From positions 62,001 through 126,000 of the forward strand of contig NZ_JBHSRF010000016.1 in assembly GCF_042658925.1 (NCBI RefSeq): a stretch of 64,000 nt of DNA. The letters run 5' to 3'. The translations under genes were made by a program, and so were the position numbers. The number at the start of each line of letters is the position of its first letter. Positions within the stretch are counted from its first letter, which is position 1. The stretch is from Sphaerisporangium aureirubrum (GTDB lineage Bacteria; Actinomycetota; Actinomycetes; Streptosporangiales; Streptosporangiaceae). Below are positions 44,304 to 58,390 of the stretch, one piece after another. Under the pieces are notes generated by a model, which made no database searches, was not told the origin of the DNA, and saw only the letters and a list, made by a program, of their open reading frames with translations.

Positions 44304-45623
44304 TCAGACGGTGGCCGCCGCCGCGCGGAACTCCTCGCGCGGGGTCTCGATCTCACCGAGTGAGACGGTCTCCCGCTTGAAGAACAGCGCGAGCGTCCAG
44401 TCGGCCATCACCCGGACCTTGCGGTTCAGCGTGGGCACCCGGGACAGGTGGTACGTGCGGTGCATGAACCACGCCGGGAGGCCGTGCAGCTTGATCCCGT
44501 AGACGTTGGCCACGCCCTTGTGCAGGCCGAGACCGGCCACCGAACCGGCGTACTTGTGGCGGTAGGTCAGCAGCGGCCGGCCGGACAGGTGGCGCACGAC
44601 GTTCCCGGCCAGCACCTTGGCCTGCCGGACCGCGTGCTGGGCGTTCGGCGCGCAGTACTTGCCGGGGTTGGTCACGTCCGGCACGCCCGCGACGTCGCCG
44701 GCGGCGAACGCGCCGGTGACGCCGGCCACGGTGAGCTGGGCGGTGGTCATCACGCGCCCGCGCTCGTCCAGCGGCAGGTCACCGGCGTTCACCACCGGGT
44801 TGGCCTTCACGCCCGCGGTCCACACGATGGTGGCGGACTCGAACTCGTCGCCGTCCGACAGCTTCACCAGGCCGCCCTCGCAGGAGCGCAGCAAGGTCTG
44901 CATCTTGACGTCGATGCCCCGCTCGCGCAGTTCCTCCAGGGTCCAGCGGCCCATCTCGGGCCCGACCTCCGGCAGGATGCGGTCGCTGGCCTCCACCAGC
45001 ACCCAGCGCAGGTCCTTCTCCTCGATGGAGTCGTAGTACCTGACCGCGTCTCTGGCCATGTCCTCCAGCTCGGCCAGCGCCTCGACGCCCGCGAACCCGG
45101 CGCCGACCACGACGAAGGTGAGCGCCCTGCGCCGCACCCGCTCGTCCTCGGTGGCGTCCGCCCGGTCGAGCATGCCGAGCACCCGGTTGCGCAGCGCGAT
45201 GGCCTCGCCGACCGACTTGAAGCCGATCGCGGCGTCCGCCAGCCCGGGGATGGGCAGCGTGCGCGACACCGAGCCCGCCGCCATCACGATGACGTCGTAC
45301 TCAAGCTCCTGGCTCGGTCCCACGAGGGGCTGGAAGGTGACGGACCTGGCCCCGTGGTGCACCTTCGTGACCTTGCCGTTGAGGATGCGCACGCGCGGCA
45401 GCACGCGCCGCAGGGGGGTGACGACATGGCGCGGGGACAGGTTGCCCGCCGCGGCCTCCGGGAGGAACGGCTGGTAGGTCATGTAGGACTGCGGGTCGAT
45501 GATCGTGATCTGCACGGAGCCGGATCGCAGCTCCCGCCGCAGTGCCCGCTGCAACCGGAGCCCGGTGTACAGCCCGACATACCCGCCGCCAACGATAAGA
45601 ACGTGCTTGGCCTTGTGGTTCAC
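44304..45623 (-). CDS. ndh: Type II NADH dehydrogenase
   Basis: About 439 residues with two dinucleotide folds: FAD site VLIVGGGYVGL at the start and NADH site VVVGAGFAGVEAL near residue 175; AAGDVAG near 300 is the second FAD contact. The C-terminal amphipathic segment (WFMHRTYHLSRVPTLNRKVRVMADW) binds the membrane. It passes electrons from NADH to menaquinone without pumping protons. GTG 45623 has AAGGGG about 8 nt upstream; ATGs at 45644 and 45662 are possible. Followed by a strong hairpin. Confidence 0.93.
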   Translation of the reverse strand: MNHKAKHVLIVGGGYVGLYTGLRLQRALRRELRSGSVQITIIDPQSYMTYQPFLPEAAAGNLSPRHVVTPLRRVLPRVRILNGKVTKVHHGARSVTFQPLVGPSQELEYDVIVMAAGSVSRTLPIPGLADAAIGFKSVGEAIALRNRVLGMLDRADATEDERVRRRALTFVVVGAGFAGVEALAELEDMARDAVRYYDSIEEKDLRWVLVEASDRILPEVGPEMGRWTLEELRERGIDVKMQTLLRSCEGGLVKLSDGDEFESATIVWTAGVKANPVVNAGDLPLDERGRVMTTAQLTVAGVTGAFAAGDVAGVPDVTNPGKYCAPNAQHAVRQAKVLAGNVVRHLSGRPLLTYRHKYAGSVAGLGLHKGVANVYGIKLHGLPAWFMHRTYHLSRVPTLNRKVRVMADWTLALFFKRETVSLGEIETPREEFRAAAATV

Positions 45624-45721
45624 CTCAGTGCCCCTTCGCGGCATCGTCGCTTGTGAAACCATTCACAAGCTTACGTCACGTACAAGCCTCGGCGCCAATC
45701 GGTTATTCCGGATCTGGTAGA

Positions 45722-46525
45722 TCAGTGCGTGAGGCCGGCCAGCGCCGCGGCGCGGGCGAAGACGTCGTCGAGCATCTGCTCGGTGACCCGGCCGGTGAAG
45801 GTGTTCTGCTGGCTCGGGTGGTAGCAGCCGAGCAGGTGGACGGCGGTGGCGCCGCGGGTCAGCGGCACCTCGGCGCCGTGGCCGAAGGGCGGGCGGGCAC
45901 GCGGCAGGGCGTACCCGGCGGCCCTCAGCGCGGGCCAGACGGCCTGCCAGGCGTAGCCACCGAGGCAGACGATCACCCGCAGGGGGCCGGCGACCAGTTC
46001 GAGTTCGCGGGCCAGCCAGGGGTAACAGGTGGCGCGTTCCTCGACGGTGGGCTTGTTGGCGGGCGGGGCGCAGCGGACGGCGGCCACCAGGCGGGCGCCG
46101 ATCAGGCGCTGGCCGTCCCCGGCGTGGACGCTGGTGGGCAGGGCGGCGAAACCCGTGCGGTGCAGGGACGCGAACAGCCAGTCGCCGCTGCGGTCCCCGG
46201 TGAACACCCGCCCGGTGCGGTTCCCCCCGTGCGCGGCCGGGGCCAGCCCCACCAGCAGCACCCGGGGCTCGTCGTCGCCCCAGCCCGCGATCGGCCGCCC
46301 CCAGTACGTCTCGTCGCGGAACGCCCGCCGCCGCACGTCCGCGACCTCCTCCCGCCACTCGACCAGCCGCGGGCAGGCCCGGCACACCGACTGCCGCGCC
46401 GTCAGCTCACCGAGCGCGTCACTGCTCCGCGCCAGCTCCCCGACCTCCTCCGGGGTCCGCGCCACCGGCGTCCCCGGCCCGGCCGGATCCTCCGGCCAGC
46501 CGCTCCCGGGCGGGACGAAGCTCAT
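45722..46525 (-). CDS. udgB: Uracil-DNA glycosylase, family 5 (UdgB-like)
   Basis: 267 residues. Cys ligands for a 4Fe-4S cluster are visible in SVCRACP near residue 46 and further Cys at RCAPP and TCYP. Active-site segments LLVGLAPAAHGGNRTGR and CYHPSQQNTFTG match family 5 enzymes, which remove uracil and deaminated purines and lack the catalytic Asp of family 1. ATG 46525 has GGGAG about 8 nt upstream. It sits with other maintenance genes on the minus strand. Confidence 0.9.
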   Translation of the reverse strand: MSFVPPGSGWPEDPAGPGTPVARTPEEVGELARSSDALGELTARQSVCRACPRLVEWREEVADVRRRAFRDETYWGRPIAGWGDDEPRVLLVGLAPAAHGGNRTGRVFTGDRSGDWLFASLHRTGFAALPTSVHAGDGQRLIGARLVAAVRCAPPANKPTVEERATCYPWLARELELVAGPLRVIVCLGGYAWQAVWPALRAAGYALPRARPPFGHGAEVPLTRGATAVHLLGCYHPSQQNTFTGRVTEQMLDDVFARAAALAGLTH

Positions 46526-46592
46526 AACGCGGGCTCCCACGGACGGCCGCGTCCCGGCGCCGGACCGATCAGGCCGCCGGTCCCGGGGCCGC

Positions 46593-47516
46593 TCACGCCC
46601 AGGACTCCTGTCCCAGCCCCCGGGCGATGCCGTCGAGGATGTCGTGCTCGCTGACCAGCACGTCCGTGAAGCCGAACCGCTCGACCACGCGGTCCAGGAT
46701 CAGGGCACCCGCGCCGATCACGTCCACCCGGCCGGGGTGCATGACCGGGATGGCGGCGCGCTCCTCGTGCGTCATGCCGAGCAGCCGCCGGGACACCGCG
46801 TGCACCTCGGCCGCGGGCACCCGGGAGCCGTGGGTCCGGGACGCGTCGTAGGCGGGCAGGCCGAGAGCGATGCCCGCGACGGTGGTGACCGAGCCGGCCA
46901 GGCCGATGAGGGTGCGCGCCCGTGCCACCGGGACCTCGGCGGCCACGCGCGTGAGGGCCGCGTCGATGTCCGCGGTCGCCGCCGCCACCGCCGTGTCGGT
47001 GTAGCCGCCGGTGAAATGGCGCTCGGTGAGCCGTACGCACCCGATGTCCACCGAGATGGCCACGTCCACGTCGGCGGTGCCCAGCACGAACTCGGTGGAC
47101 CCCCCGCCGATGTCCACCACCAGCACCGGCGCCGCCGCCCCGCTCAGCCCGGAGGTGGCGCCGAGGAACGACAGGTGGGCCTCCTCGGCCCCGGTGACCA
47201 CCTCGGGCCGCACGCCGAAGATCTCGCGCACCCCGTCAGTGAACTCGGCCCGGTTGGACGCGTCCCTGGTCGCGCTGGTCGCCACCACCCGCACCCGGGT
47301 CGCGCCGTACGACCGCACGAGGTTGGCGTAGCCGCGCATCGCGGTGAACGTGCGTTCCAGCGCCTCGGGCGCCAGCCGCCCGGTGCGGTCCACCCCCGCG
47401 CCGAGGCGCACGATCTCCATGCGCCGTTCGACGTCCGCCAGTTCCCGCCCCGCGAGGTCGGCGATGAGCAGTCGTACCGAGTTGGTCCCGCAGTCGATCG
47501 CCGCCACGCGCGTCAT
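46593..47516 (-). CDS. ppx: Ppx/GppA exopolyphosphatase-like phosphatase
   Basis: 307 residues of the actin-like ASKHA fold: phosphate-1 loop AIDCGTNSVRLL at residue 7, GAEEAHLSFLGA, phosphate-2 DIGGGSTEF and LAGSVTTVAG. It would hydrolyse polyphosphate or (p)ppGpp from the end. The short length equals that of mycobacterial Ppx proteins, without the C-terminal HD domain of E. coli Ppx. ATG 47516 has AAGGAGG 5-11 nt upstream, and ATGA overlaps the DUF501 stop. Confidence 0.94.
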   Translation of the reverse strand: MTRVAAIDCGTNSVRLLIADLAGRELADVERRMEIVRLGAGVDRTGRLAPEALERTFTAMRGYANLVRSYGATRVRVVATSATRDASNRAEFTDGVREIFGVRPEVVTGAEEAHLSFLGATSGLSGAAAPVLVVDIGGGSTEFVLGTADVDVAISVDIGCVRLTERHFTGGYTDTAVAAATADIDAALTRVAAEVPVARARTLIGLAGSVTTVAGIALGLPAYDASRTHGSRVPAAEVHAVSRRLLGMTHEERAAIPVMHPGRVDVIGAGALILDRVVERFGFTDVLVSEHDILDGIARGLGQESWA

Positions 47517-48034
47517 GCGCCCTCCTTCGGATCCGCGGCATCAGGTACGCAGGCCCCTTCCCGCCACCAGTCCGGCAATGCGTCCAGCGCCTCGCGGCCG
47601 AAGGGATTGCCGCCCGGCACCGCCAGCTCGTGCCCCACCAGGGCGTGCAGGCACTTCACCCGGTCCGGCATCCCGCCCGCGCTCTGCATGTCACGCGGCA
47701 GCGGCTCCAGCCCCTGCTCGGCCGCTGCCAGGTCCCGCCGGGCGACGTAGTCGGCGTGCGCGGCGGCGTATCGCTCGGCCAGGGCGGGGTCCTCCGCCAG
47801 CCGGGCCCGCATGCGGGCCATCAGCCCCGACGCCTCCAGCGTGCCGATCGCCGAGGCGGCCTTCGGGCACGTCAGGTAGTACAGGGTGGGGAACGGCGAA
47901 CCGTCGGGCAGCCGGGGCGCCGTCTCCACCACGTCGGGCAGCCCGCACGGGCACCGGTGCGCCACCGCTCGCAACCCCCGGGGCGGCCTGCCGAGCTGCC
48001 GTTCCACCGCGGCCGCGTCGGCCGGATCCATCAT
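47513..48034 (-). CDS. DUF501 protein
   Basis: 173 residues. The features of the family are visible: VERQLGRPPRGLRAVAHRC-like start, CPCGLP, FPTLYYLTCP and AGGMPDRVKCLHALVGHEL. It is a conserved actinobacterial protein between ftsB and ppx with no proven function; Cys and His residues suggest a metal site. GGGAG precedes the tandem ATGs. Part of the minus-strand eno-ftsB-DUF501-ppx run. Confidence 0.92.
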   Translation of the reverse strand: MMDPADAAAVERQLGRPPRGLRAVAHRCPCGLPDVVETAPRLPDGSPFPTLYYLTCPKAASAIGTLEASGLMARMRARLAEDPALAERYAAAHADYVARRDLAAAEQGLEPLPRDMQSAGGMPDRVKCLHALVGHELAVPGGNPFGREALDALPDWWREGACVPDAADPKEGA

Positions 48035-48061
48035 CTCGTCGACTCCCTGCCGGACCTTTGT

Positions 48062-48481
48062 TCACGGGGCGGGGGTACGGCCCGCCTCCACACGCCGCCC
48101 GTCGCCCCGGTCGGCGGCCTCGATCGACTCCCACAGCGTCTGGTACCACGGCGACTTGGCCCGCGGCGTCGCTCCGGCCTTCGGCCGGGTGTCCCCCTGC
48201 CGCGCCGAGTCGCGCACCACGTAGCACTTCTCCGCGGTGCCGCAGTAGTGCAGCCGCACCCGGGCCTGCTGCCTGATGTACGCGGGGTCGTCCAGTTGCT
48301 TGGTGCGCTCGGACAGCTCCGCCAGTTCCTTGAGCGCCTGGGCCTGCTGCCGTTCCAGCTGGGCGATCTGGCGCCGCTGCGCGACGTACTCGCGGATGGG
48401 ATAGGCGAGGCTCATGGCGATGGCACAGACCACGACGGCCAGGATCGCCGCACGGCCGGTCAGCTGCGGACGCTTCTTCAT
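48062..48481 (-). CDS. ftsB: Septum formation initiator FtsB/DivIC
   Basis: 139 residues: short basic N-terminus, one transmembrane helix (about 12-30) and a coiled coil (about 33-66) ending in DDPAYIRQQARVRL..C, the DivIC signature. The C-terminal 45 residues are disordered. It forms the FtsQ-FtsL-FtsB complex at the division site. Located between eno and DUF501, the usual actinobacterial order. Confidence 0.92.
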   Translation of the reverse strand: MKKRPQLTGRAAILAVVVCAIAMSLAYPIREYVAQRRQIAQLERQQAQALKELAELSERTKQLDDPAYIRQQARVRLHYCGTAEKCYVVRDSARQGDTRPKAGATPRAKSPWYQTLWESIEAADRGDGRRVEAGRTPAP

Positions 48482-48500
48482 GCTCCCCCCAGGGTCGGTG

Positions 48501-48533
48501 CGGCCCGCGCGCCGGGTCCGGCGGCGCGGGCCG
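48501..48533 (-). terminator. Terminator or attenuator after eno
   Basis: CGGCCCGCGC (48501-48510) pairs perfectly with GCGCGGGCCG (48524-48533) just after the eno stop. It resembles the ndh hairpin in its arms. No U tract is evident toward ftsB, so it may only reduce read-through. Confidence 0.6.
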
Positions 48534-48544
48534 TACCGGAAAAA

Positions 48545-49822
<1,278 letters not shown>

Positions 49823-49989
49823 GAAGCTCTCCTAGAAAGTGTCAGGTCCGGGGGCTCCCCCCGGCCACCGCGCCATCGTTGCGCGATGTGGTCATGGACG
49901 TTTTGCCGCACGAGCCTACCGGGGTCCGCGAAGAGGTACGCGACCGATCCCCATCCGGGTACGTTACCCCAGCTCAGGACGGTTTCAGG

Positions 49990-50958
49990 TCACCCGCCGG
50001 AGCCGCGTGAACGTTCCCAGGCGCGCACCCGCTCGCGGTAGTCGCGCGCCGCGGCGCGCAGCTCGGCCTCGGGGTCCAGATTGGCCGCCCTGGCCCGTCC
50101 CACCAGGTCGAACAGCTCGCGGCCGATGCCCTGCCCGACGGCGCGGGCCAGCGTGGCCGGCACGCCCGCCCGCTCGGCCCGGCTCTGCAGGCCGTGGGCC
50201 AGCGACAGCGCGGGCTGGCCCATCGGGACGCCGTCCAGCAGCGAGTCCCAGCCCTTGGCCGCGCGCTCGGCGGCCTTGATCGTGTCCCAGTTGTCGCTGA
50301 CCTCGTCGGCGCCGCTGACGGCGGTGTCCGCGAACACGTGCGGATGGCGGCGCACCAGCTTGTCCACGATGCCGGCCGCCACGTCGTCCACGTCGAAACC
50401 GCCCTCGTCCGCGGTGCGCTCCTGCGCGAGGCGGGCGTGGAACACCACCTGGAGCAGCAGGTCGCCTAGCTCCTCGCGCAGCGCCGCGTGGTCGCCGTCC
50501 TCGATGGTGGCCAGGACCTCGTAGGCCTCCTCCAGGAGGTACGGCACCAGCGACTCGTGGGTCTGCTTGGCGTCCCACGGGCACGAGCGGCGCAGCCGGT
50601 CCATCACGGTGACGAGGTCGAGCACGCGGGAGCCCGGCAGGTCGTACGACCCGGGGATCACCTCGATCACCGGCGGCTCGGGCATGGCCAGCGCGGCGTG
50701 CCCGACGGCGCGCATCAGGGCCTCGTCGCCGTCCTGCGCGGCCAGCCACACCACGGTGCCCTCGGCGCCCCGGCGGGCCAGCGCCGCGGCGTCCGGCGCG
50801 ACGACCTCGACCGCGACGCCCTCCTCGGCGAGGTAGGGCAGCGCCGGGTGATCGGCCGCGCCGGTGAGCACCGGGCCGTCCTTGAGGACGGCCCAGGCCC
50901 GGCCGCTGAGCAGGCCGGGCGCCACCCGGGGCGAGGTGGTGACGAGGACGAGCGTCAC
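49990..50958 (-). CDS. mazG: Nucleoside triphosphate pyrophosphohydrolase MazG
   Basis: 322 residues. The MazG domain begins near residue 115 with LDLVTVMDRLRRSCPWDAKQTHESL-type sequence and has the metal motif E-E-x-x-D in ALREELGDLLLQ. The first 105 residues are an extra domain as in mycobacterial MazG, without a motif I can name. It hydrolyses non-canonical or damaged (d)NTPs. GTG 50958 nearly touches the stop of the SurA-like gene, so both share a transcript. Confidence 0.92.
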   Translation of the reverse strand: MTLVLVTTSPRVAPGLLSGRAWAVLKDGPVLTGAADHPALPYLAEEGVAVEVVAPDAAALARRGAEGTVVWLAAQDGDEALMRAVGHAALAMPEPPVIEVIPGSYDLPGSRVLDLVTVMDRLRRSCPWDAKQTHESLVPYLLEEAYEVLATIEDGDHAALREELGDLLLQVVFHARLAQERTADEGGFDVDDVAAGIVDKLVRRHPHVFADTAVSGADEVSDNWDTIKAAERAAKGWDSLLDGVPMGQPALSLAHGLQSRAERAGVPATLARAVGQGIGRELFDLVGRARAANLDPEAELRAAARDYRERVRAWERSRGSGG

Positions 50959-50959
50959 G

Positions 50960-51592
50960 TCACTGACCGGCGGCGGGGTCCGGCTGGGCGCTCGGCTCTC
51001 CCCCGGCGGGCGTGCCGAACCGGTTCTCGTCGATCAGGCCCTGCTGGAGGTTCCACGAGCCGAAGCGGTGCGAGACGGAGATCGGGATCTTGTCCATCTG
51101 CTCGAACAGCTTCTGCTGCGCCGCCTGGGTGGACGCCTGGTCGCTCAGGTTGGCGCCGTACTTCTGCAGGGACTTCTGGTAGATCACCGCGGTGCGGATC
51201 CAGCGGCGGGTCTCCGACGGCGGCACGCCACGCTGGAGGGCGGCCGGGCCGATGGTCTGGATCCCGCCCTGCTCGGTGATGAACTTGTCGACCTCGCCGT
51301 CGGTCACCACGACACCGTTGCGCGCGGCGTACTGCTCGAACTGGCGGAAGTTGATCAGCTGGAGCAGTACCGCCCTCGGCACCGAGGGCATCTGAAGCTG
51401 GCTCTCGGGGATCTTGGCCTGCTTCAACGCGGCCTGGTACTCGGTGACGTCCGCGGTCAGCTCCTTGGAGGTGATCCGGACGTCGCCGACCGTGGCCGCC
51501 GTGCCGACCCCCACCGGGGAGGACGAGCAGGCGGTCAGCGCGACACCCGCGGCCACCACGGCCAGCAGCACGCGCACAGCGTTCGACTTCAC
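50960..51592 (-). CDS. SurA-N-like lipoprotein
   Basis: 210 residues, signal peptide with lipobox LTAC (Cys about 21), followed by a helical SurA_N-type domain (VGDVRITSKEL...ALLQLINFRQFEQYA). There is no PPIase domain, so it is a chaperone-like lipoprotein; its mycobacterial counterpart in this position is LpqU by location only, not by family. GTG 51592 has AAGGGA seven to eight nt upstream; ATG 51607 is the alternative. Confidence 0.82.
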   Translation of the reverse strand: MKSNAVRVLLAVVAAGVALTACSSSPVGVGTAATVGDVRITSKELTADVTEYQAALKQAKIPESQLQMPSVPRAVLLQLINFRQFEQYAARNGVVVTDGEVDKFITEQGGIQTIGPAALQRGVPPSETRRWIRTAVIYQKSLQKYGANLSDQASTQAAQQKLFEQMDKIPISVSHRFGSWNLQQGLIDENRFGTPAGGEPSAQPDPAAGQ

Positions 51593-51671
51593 GTGAGGTC
51601 CCTTCAACAGACGCGGGTAACTCTACTCAAACCCGCGAGTGGGGTCACCGGCCGTCCGCCCCGGCGCCCGA

Positions 51672-55265
<3,594 letters not shown>

Positions 55266-55610
55266 CTCAGAAATGCCCCCACATGGTCACGCCCGCCTCT
55301 GCTCGCCTCGCGGACGGCCTGGTACGGCCGCGAGCATCCCACGTGGCGACTTGGCCGCGCGCCACCGGCCGGCCACAGCGCAGGGGCGGCACGCGTGATC
55401 CCCGGGTCCATCGGACCACCGGGGCCCCCTCAAGGCTACTTCCCCCTCGCGCTTGCCACGCCGGGAACCACCCCTCCGTCCGGCTTGATCGGCGTTATAT
55501 CGAAATAGCAGCCTGAATCGGGTGGATCGCCACCCATGCTCGTCCACCGGAAAGTGGCCGCGTATGGTAAATCCACTACAGGAAGAGATCGACTGACTAC
55601 CCTGTGTAGC
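55266..55610. other. Divergent promoter region between mfd and a methyltransferase
   Basis: No gene. Contains a CTCGCGG / CCGCGAG inverted repeat near 55308-55334 and an A/T-richer stretch 55496-55580. TACCCT (55598-55603) ends 7 nt before the methyltransferase ATG and is a candidate -10. Confidence 0.5.
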
Positions 55611-56342
55611 ATGTCTGAGGTTCGATGGTGGCCCGCAACCCAAGGTGACGTGTTCAGCCTGCGCATCCGCGAGCTGTGGACCGAACACCTCGGCCGTAGG
55701 CTCGACATCCTCGTCGCCGGGTGCGGCCGCGGCGGCACCTTCGACCTCGACCGCGTCGAGACCCGGATCACCGGCATCGACGAGGACCTCCCCCAGCTCC
55801 GCGCCGCCGTCCACGCCCGCAACGACCTCGACGCCCGCTTCCTCGGCGACCTCCGCGCCGCCCCCCTGCTCCCCCGCTCCTTCGACGTGGTCCACGTCGC
55901 CTTCCTCCTGGAACGCGTCCGCCACGCCGAGCTCGTCCTCGACCGCATGGTCAACGCCCTGCGCCCCGGCGGCCTCCTGCTGATCCGAATGCGCGACCGC
56001 ACCACCGCCTACGGCTTCTACGACCGCCACCTCCCCCACTGGACCCGCCGCCTCCTCTGGCCCCACCTGACCCCCGCCGGCTCCGTGGGCCCCCTCCCCG
56101 CCATCTACGAACAGGTCGCCTCCCGAGAAGGCCTCCACTCCTACTGCCTGATGCGCGGCCTGATGATCGCCGAAGACTACTCAGCCACCAGCGGCCCCGC
56201 CCTGAAAGGCCCCCACGCCCCGATAACCCGCACCGCCTGCCGCCTGCTCTCCAAACTAACCGCCGGCCGCCTCCCCACCACCCACGACGAAATAACCTTG
56301 ATCATCCGCAAACCCCAAAACCACTTCGCCCGCCTCATCTGA
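55611..56342 (+). CDS. Class I SAM-dependent methyltransferase
   Basis: 243 residues. SAM motif I is LDILVAGCGRGGTFDL (about residues 24-39); the acidic end of strand 2 (GIDED) and motif post-II (FDVVHVAFLLERV) follow. The ALRPGGLLLIRMRD strand matches UbiE/DUF-type methyltransferases. The substrate is unknown. CCC-rich codon use toward the 3' end resembles the split ribD genes. Leaderless start is likely (TACCCT 7 nt upstream). Repeat DNA follows it directly. Confidence 0.8.
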   Translation: MSEVRWWPATQGDVFSLRIRELWTEHLGRRLDILVAGCGRGGTFDLDRVETRITGIDEDLPQLRAAVHARNDLDARFLGDLRAAPLLPRSFDVVHVAFLLERVRHAELVLDRMVNALRPGGLLLIRMRDRTTAYGFYDRHLPHWTRRLLWPHLTPAGSVGPLPAIYEQVASREGLHSYCLMRGLMIAEDYSATSGPALKGPHAPITRTACRLLSKLTAGRLPTTHDEITLIIRKPQNHFARLI

Positions 56343-56395
56343 CCCCGCACCCGGCCCCGCCTTCCTCCCCTAGCGACCATTGGAGCTCCGCTTCC

Positions 56396-56450
56396 GGCGC
56401 CGGTACGGCGAGCACCGTCTACGGCTAATCCGGCGCCGCCGTACGGCGGC
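56396..56450 (+). repeat. Repeat B, copy 8
   Basis: Starts GGCGCCGGTACGGCGAGCAC and ends CGCCGTACGGCGGC; diverged in the middle. Lies 32 bp before repeat A copy 4. Confidence 0.75.
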
Positions 56451-56481
56451 AAACCCGGCCGTACGCGCGCCCCCTGGACAT

Positions 56482-56568
56482 GGTCCTTGCGAAGGGGCGC
56501 GCTCCGCGCGGATGCCGCAAGGGCTGTTCTCATGCGGGGGACACCCCCGCACCCCCGGCCCTGCCGGG
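56482..56568 (+). repeat. Dispersed repeat A, copy 4
   Basis: Outer arms CCTTGCG / CGCAAGG, inner GCGCGCTCCGCGCG hairpin and the invariant GCGGGGGACACCCCCGC at 56534-56550. Same orientation as copy 1. 56569-56690 is otherwise empty apart from a TATCCT box before the next gene. Confidence 0.85.
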
Positions 56569-56690
56569 TCTCCTCGTTCCCCACCGGACCCCGCGCCCCC
56601 GCGCAGACGTGCCCCCGCGCAGAGCCGTATGGCGGCCCGCGGGGGGGTGTTCGCATCGCTAGGGGTCGTGGTTGGAAATATCCTGTGGCG

Positions 56691-57911
56691 GTGGCAGATC
56701 TGGAGTGGACGCCTGATGCGCGGGAGCTTGCGGACCTTGAGTTGTTGTGTTCGGGGGGGTTCGCTCCGCTGACCGGCTTCATGGGGGCGGCGGACGTCGG
56801 GTCGGTGGAGGAGACGGGGCGGCTCGTGGACGGGACGCCTTGGCCGGACGCGATCACGTTGGAACTGCCGGACGACCATCCGGTGGTGTCTGGGCAGGAG
56901 CTCATCCTGCGCGATCCTGAGGGGGCGGCCGTGGCGACCCTCTTGGTGACCGAGCGGGCGCACGGGCTGGTGGCCGGAACCGTGACAGCGCTGGGTGCGT
57001 CCGAGCACGGGCCGTTCGCGAGGCTGCGGCACACGCCGGCGCAGATCCGGGAGCAGGCGACCGGGGCCCTTCTCGCCGTCACCATGCGCGGGCCGCTGGA
57101 CGACCTGGACGAGATCATCGCCACCGCCCGGGAGCTGGACGCGACGATCCTGCTCCTCCCCCTGGCGTACGGCGAAGGCGGCCCCGCCGTGGTGAGGGCG
57201 GCGCTCAAGGCCCGCGACCGCCTCCCGGACGGCACCCTGCTCGCCGCCGTCCCCCTCGCGCCACGGGAACGCGAGATCGATCTCGAACTCCGCGAGCACA
57301 TCGCCACCGCCTACGGCGCGGAGGAACACCTGGCGGGCCCCGAGCCCGTCACCCTCCCCGGCCCCCCGCACCGCCGGGGCGTGGTCGTCTTCTTCACCGG
57401 CCTCTCGGGCTCCGGCAAGTCCACAGTCGCCCGCGGCCTCCGCGACGCGCTACTGGAGGACGGCACCCGCCCCCTCACCTACCTGGACGGCGACGAGGTC
57501 CGCAGGATCCTCTCCGCGGGCCTCACCTTCTCCAAGCAGGACCGCGACCTCAACATCCGCAGAATAGGCTTCGTCGCCGCCGAGGTCGCCAGGCACGGCG
57601 GCCTCGCCGTCTGCGCCCCCATCGCCCCGTACGCGGCCACCCGCGAAGAGGTCCGCCACATGGTCGAGTCCGTGGGCGCCGACTTCCTCCTCGTCCACAT
57701 CTCCACCCCGCTGGAGGAGTGTGAACGCCGCGACCGCAAGGGCCTCTACGCCAAGGCCCGCGCCGGCGTCATCCCCGAGTTCACCGGCATCTCCGACCCC
57801 TACGAGGAACCGGACGACGCCGACCTCACCATCGACACCACCGGCATCCCCGTCACCCGCGCGGTGGACTCCGTCCTCGGCCTGCTCAGACAGGGCGGCT
57901 GGCTGAGGTGA
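56691..57911 (+). CDS. cysC: APS kinase with ATP-sulfurylase-like N-terminal remnant
   Basis: About 406 residues. The C-terminal 185 residues are a complete adenylyl-sulfate kinase: Walker A GLSGSGKST, DGDEVRR, FSKQDRDLNIRRIGFVA and the GLYAKARAG lid. The first 215 residues resemble the PUA-like and start of the catalytic domain of ATP sulfurylase (CSGGFAPLTGFMG, TGTVTALG-type strands), but the HxxH and QxRN motifs are missing, so it should not make APS. The product PAPS could serve sulfotransferases or reduction. GTG 56691 follows TATCCT (56679-56684) by 6 nt; GTG 56685 is possible. Confidence 0.85.
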   Translation: MADLEWTPDARELADLELLCSGGFAPLTGFMGAADVGSVEETGRLVDGTPWPDAITLELPDDHPVVSGQELILRDPEGAAVATLLVTERAHGLVAGTVTALGASEHGPFARLRHTPAQIREQATGALLAVTMRGPLDDLDEIIATARELDATILLLPLAYGEGGPAVVRAALKARDRLPDGTLLAAVPLAPREREIDLELREHIATAYGAEEHLAGPEPVTLPGPPHRRGVVVFFTGLSGSGKSTVARGLRDALLEDGTRPLTYLDGDEVRRILSAGLTFSKQDRDLNIRRIGFVAAEVARHGGLAVCAPIAPYAATREEVRHMVESVGADFLLVHISTPLEECERRDRKGLYAKARAGVIPEFTGISDPYEEPDDADLTIDTTGIPVTRAVDSVLGLLRQGGWLR

Positions 57912-58015
57912 GACCCCCGGCCATTACGGGCTGAGCACACAACGCCCCGTTCGCCCCGCCGACGCATGATGATGGATTCATCCCTCACGCGCGCAAGCGG
58001 CAGGACGGACGGATC

Positions 58016-58390
58016 ATGATCGATTCGAATGGACTGACCCTCCACGTGCTCCCCGCCGATGACGGCGATCCGGAGGAACTGGCCGAGCTCATCGGCCGTC
58101 TACGCACCGAACTCCTCGACCTGGACGTGCTGTCCGCCGACGTCCCCGCACCGGAGGACGTCCCGGAGGCCGCCAAAGGTCTCGGCGGAGTGCCCGGCTG
58201 GCTGGTGGTCCAGCTCGGCACCCTGGAAGGGCTGCGGGCCATGGTGACCGCCGTCAGGAACTGGGTGTCCCGGAGCGGCAGAACCGTCGAGATCACCATC
58301 GCGGGCGACACGCTCAAGCTGACCGCCGTCACCGCCGAGCAGCAGCAGAGGATCATCGATGCGTGGCTCGCCCGGCACGCCGCCCCCTGA
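58016..58390 (+). CDS. EACC1-like protein (effector-associated constant component)
   Basis: 124 residues. The layout (short strand with LHVLPADDGD, helix with ELIGRLRTELLDLDV, a linker, and a C-terminal strand pair ending VEITIAGDTLKLTAVTAEQQQRIIDAWL) matches the small EACC1 proteins that accompany caspase- or other effector genes in actinobacterial conflict systems. It has no catalytic motif and probably links a sensor to the effector. The ATG 58016 has only a GGACGG-like site. It overlaps the caspase gene by 32 bp, so translation is coupled. Confidence 0.8.
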   Translation: MIDSNGLTLHVLPADDGDPEELAELIGRLRTELLDLDVLSADVPAPEDVPEAAKGLGGVPGWLVVQLGTLEGLRAMVTAVRNWVSRSGRTVEITIAGDTLKLTAVTAEQQQRIIDAWLARHAAP

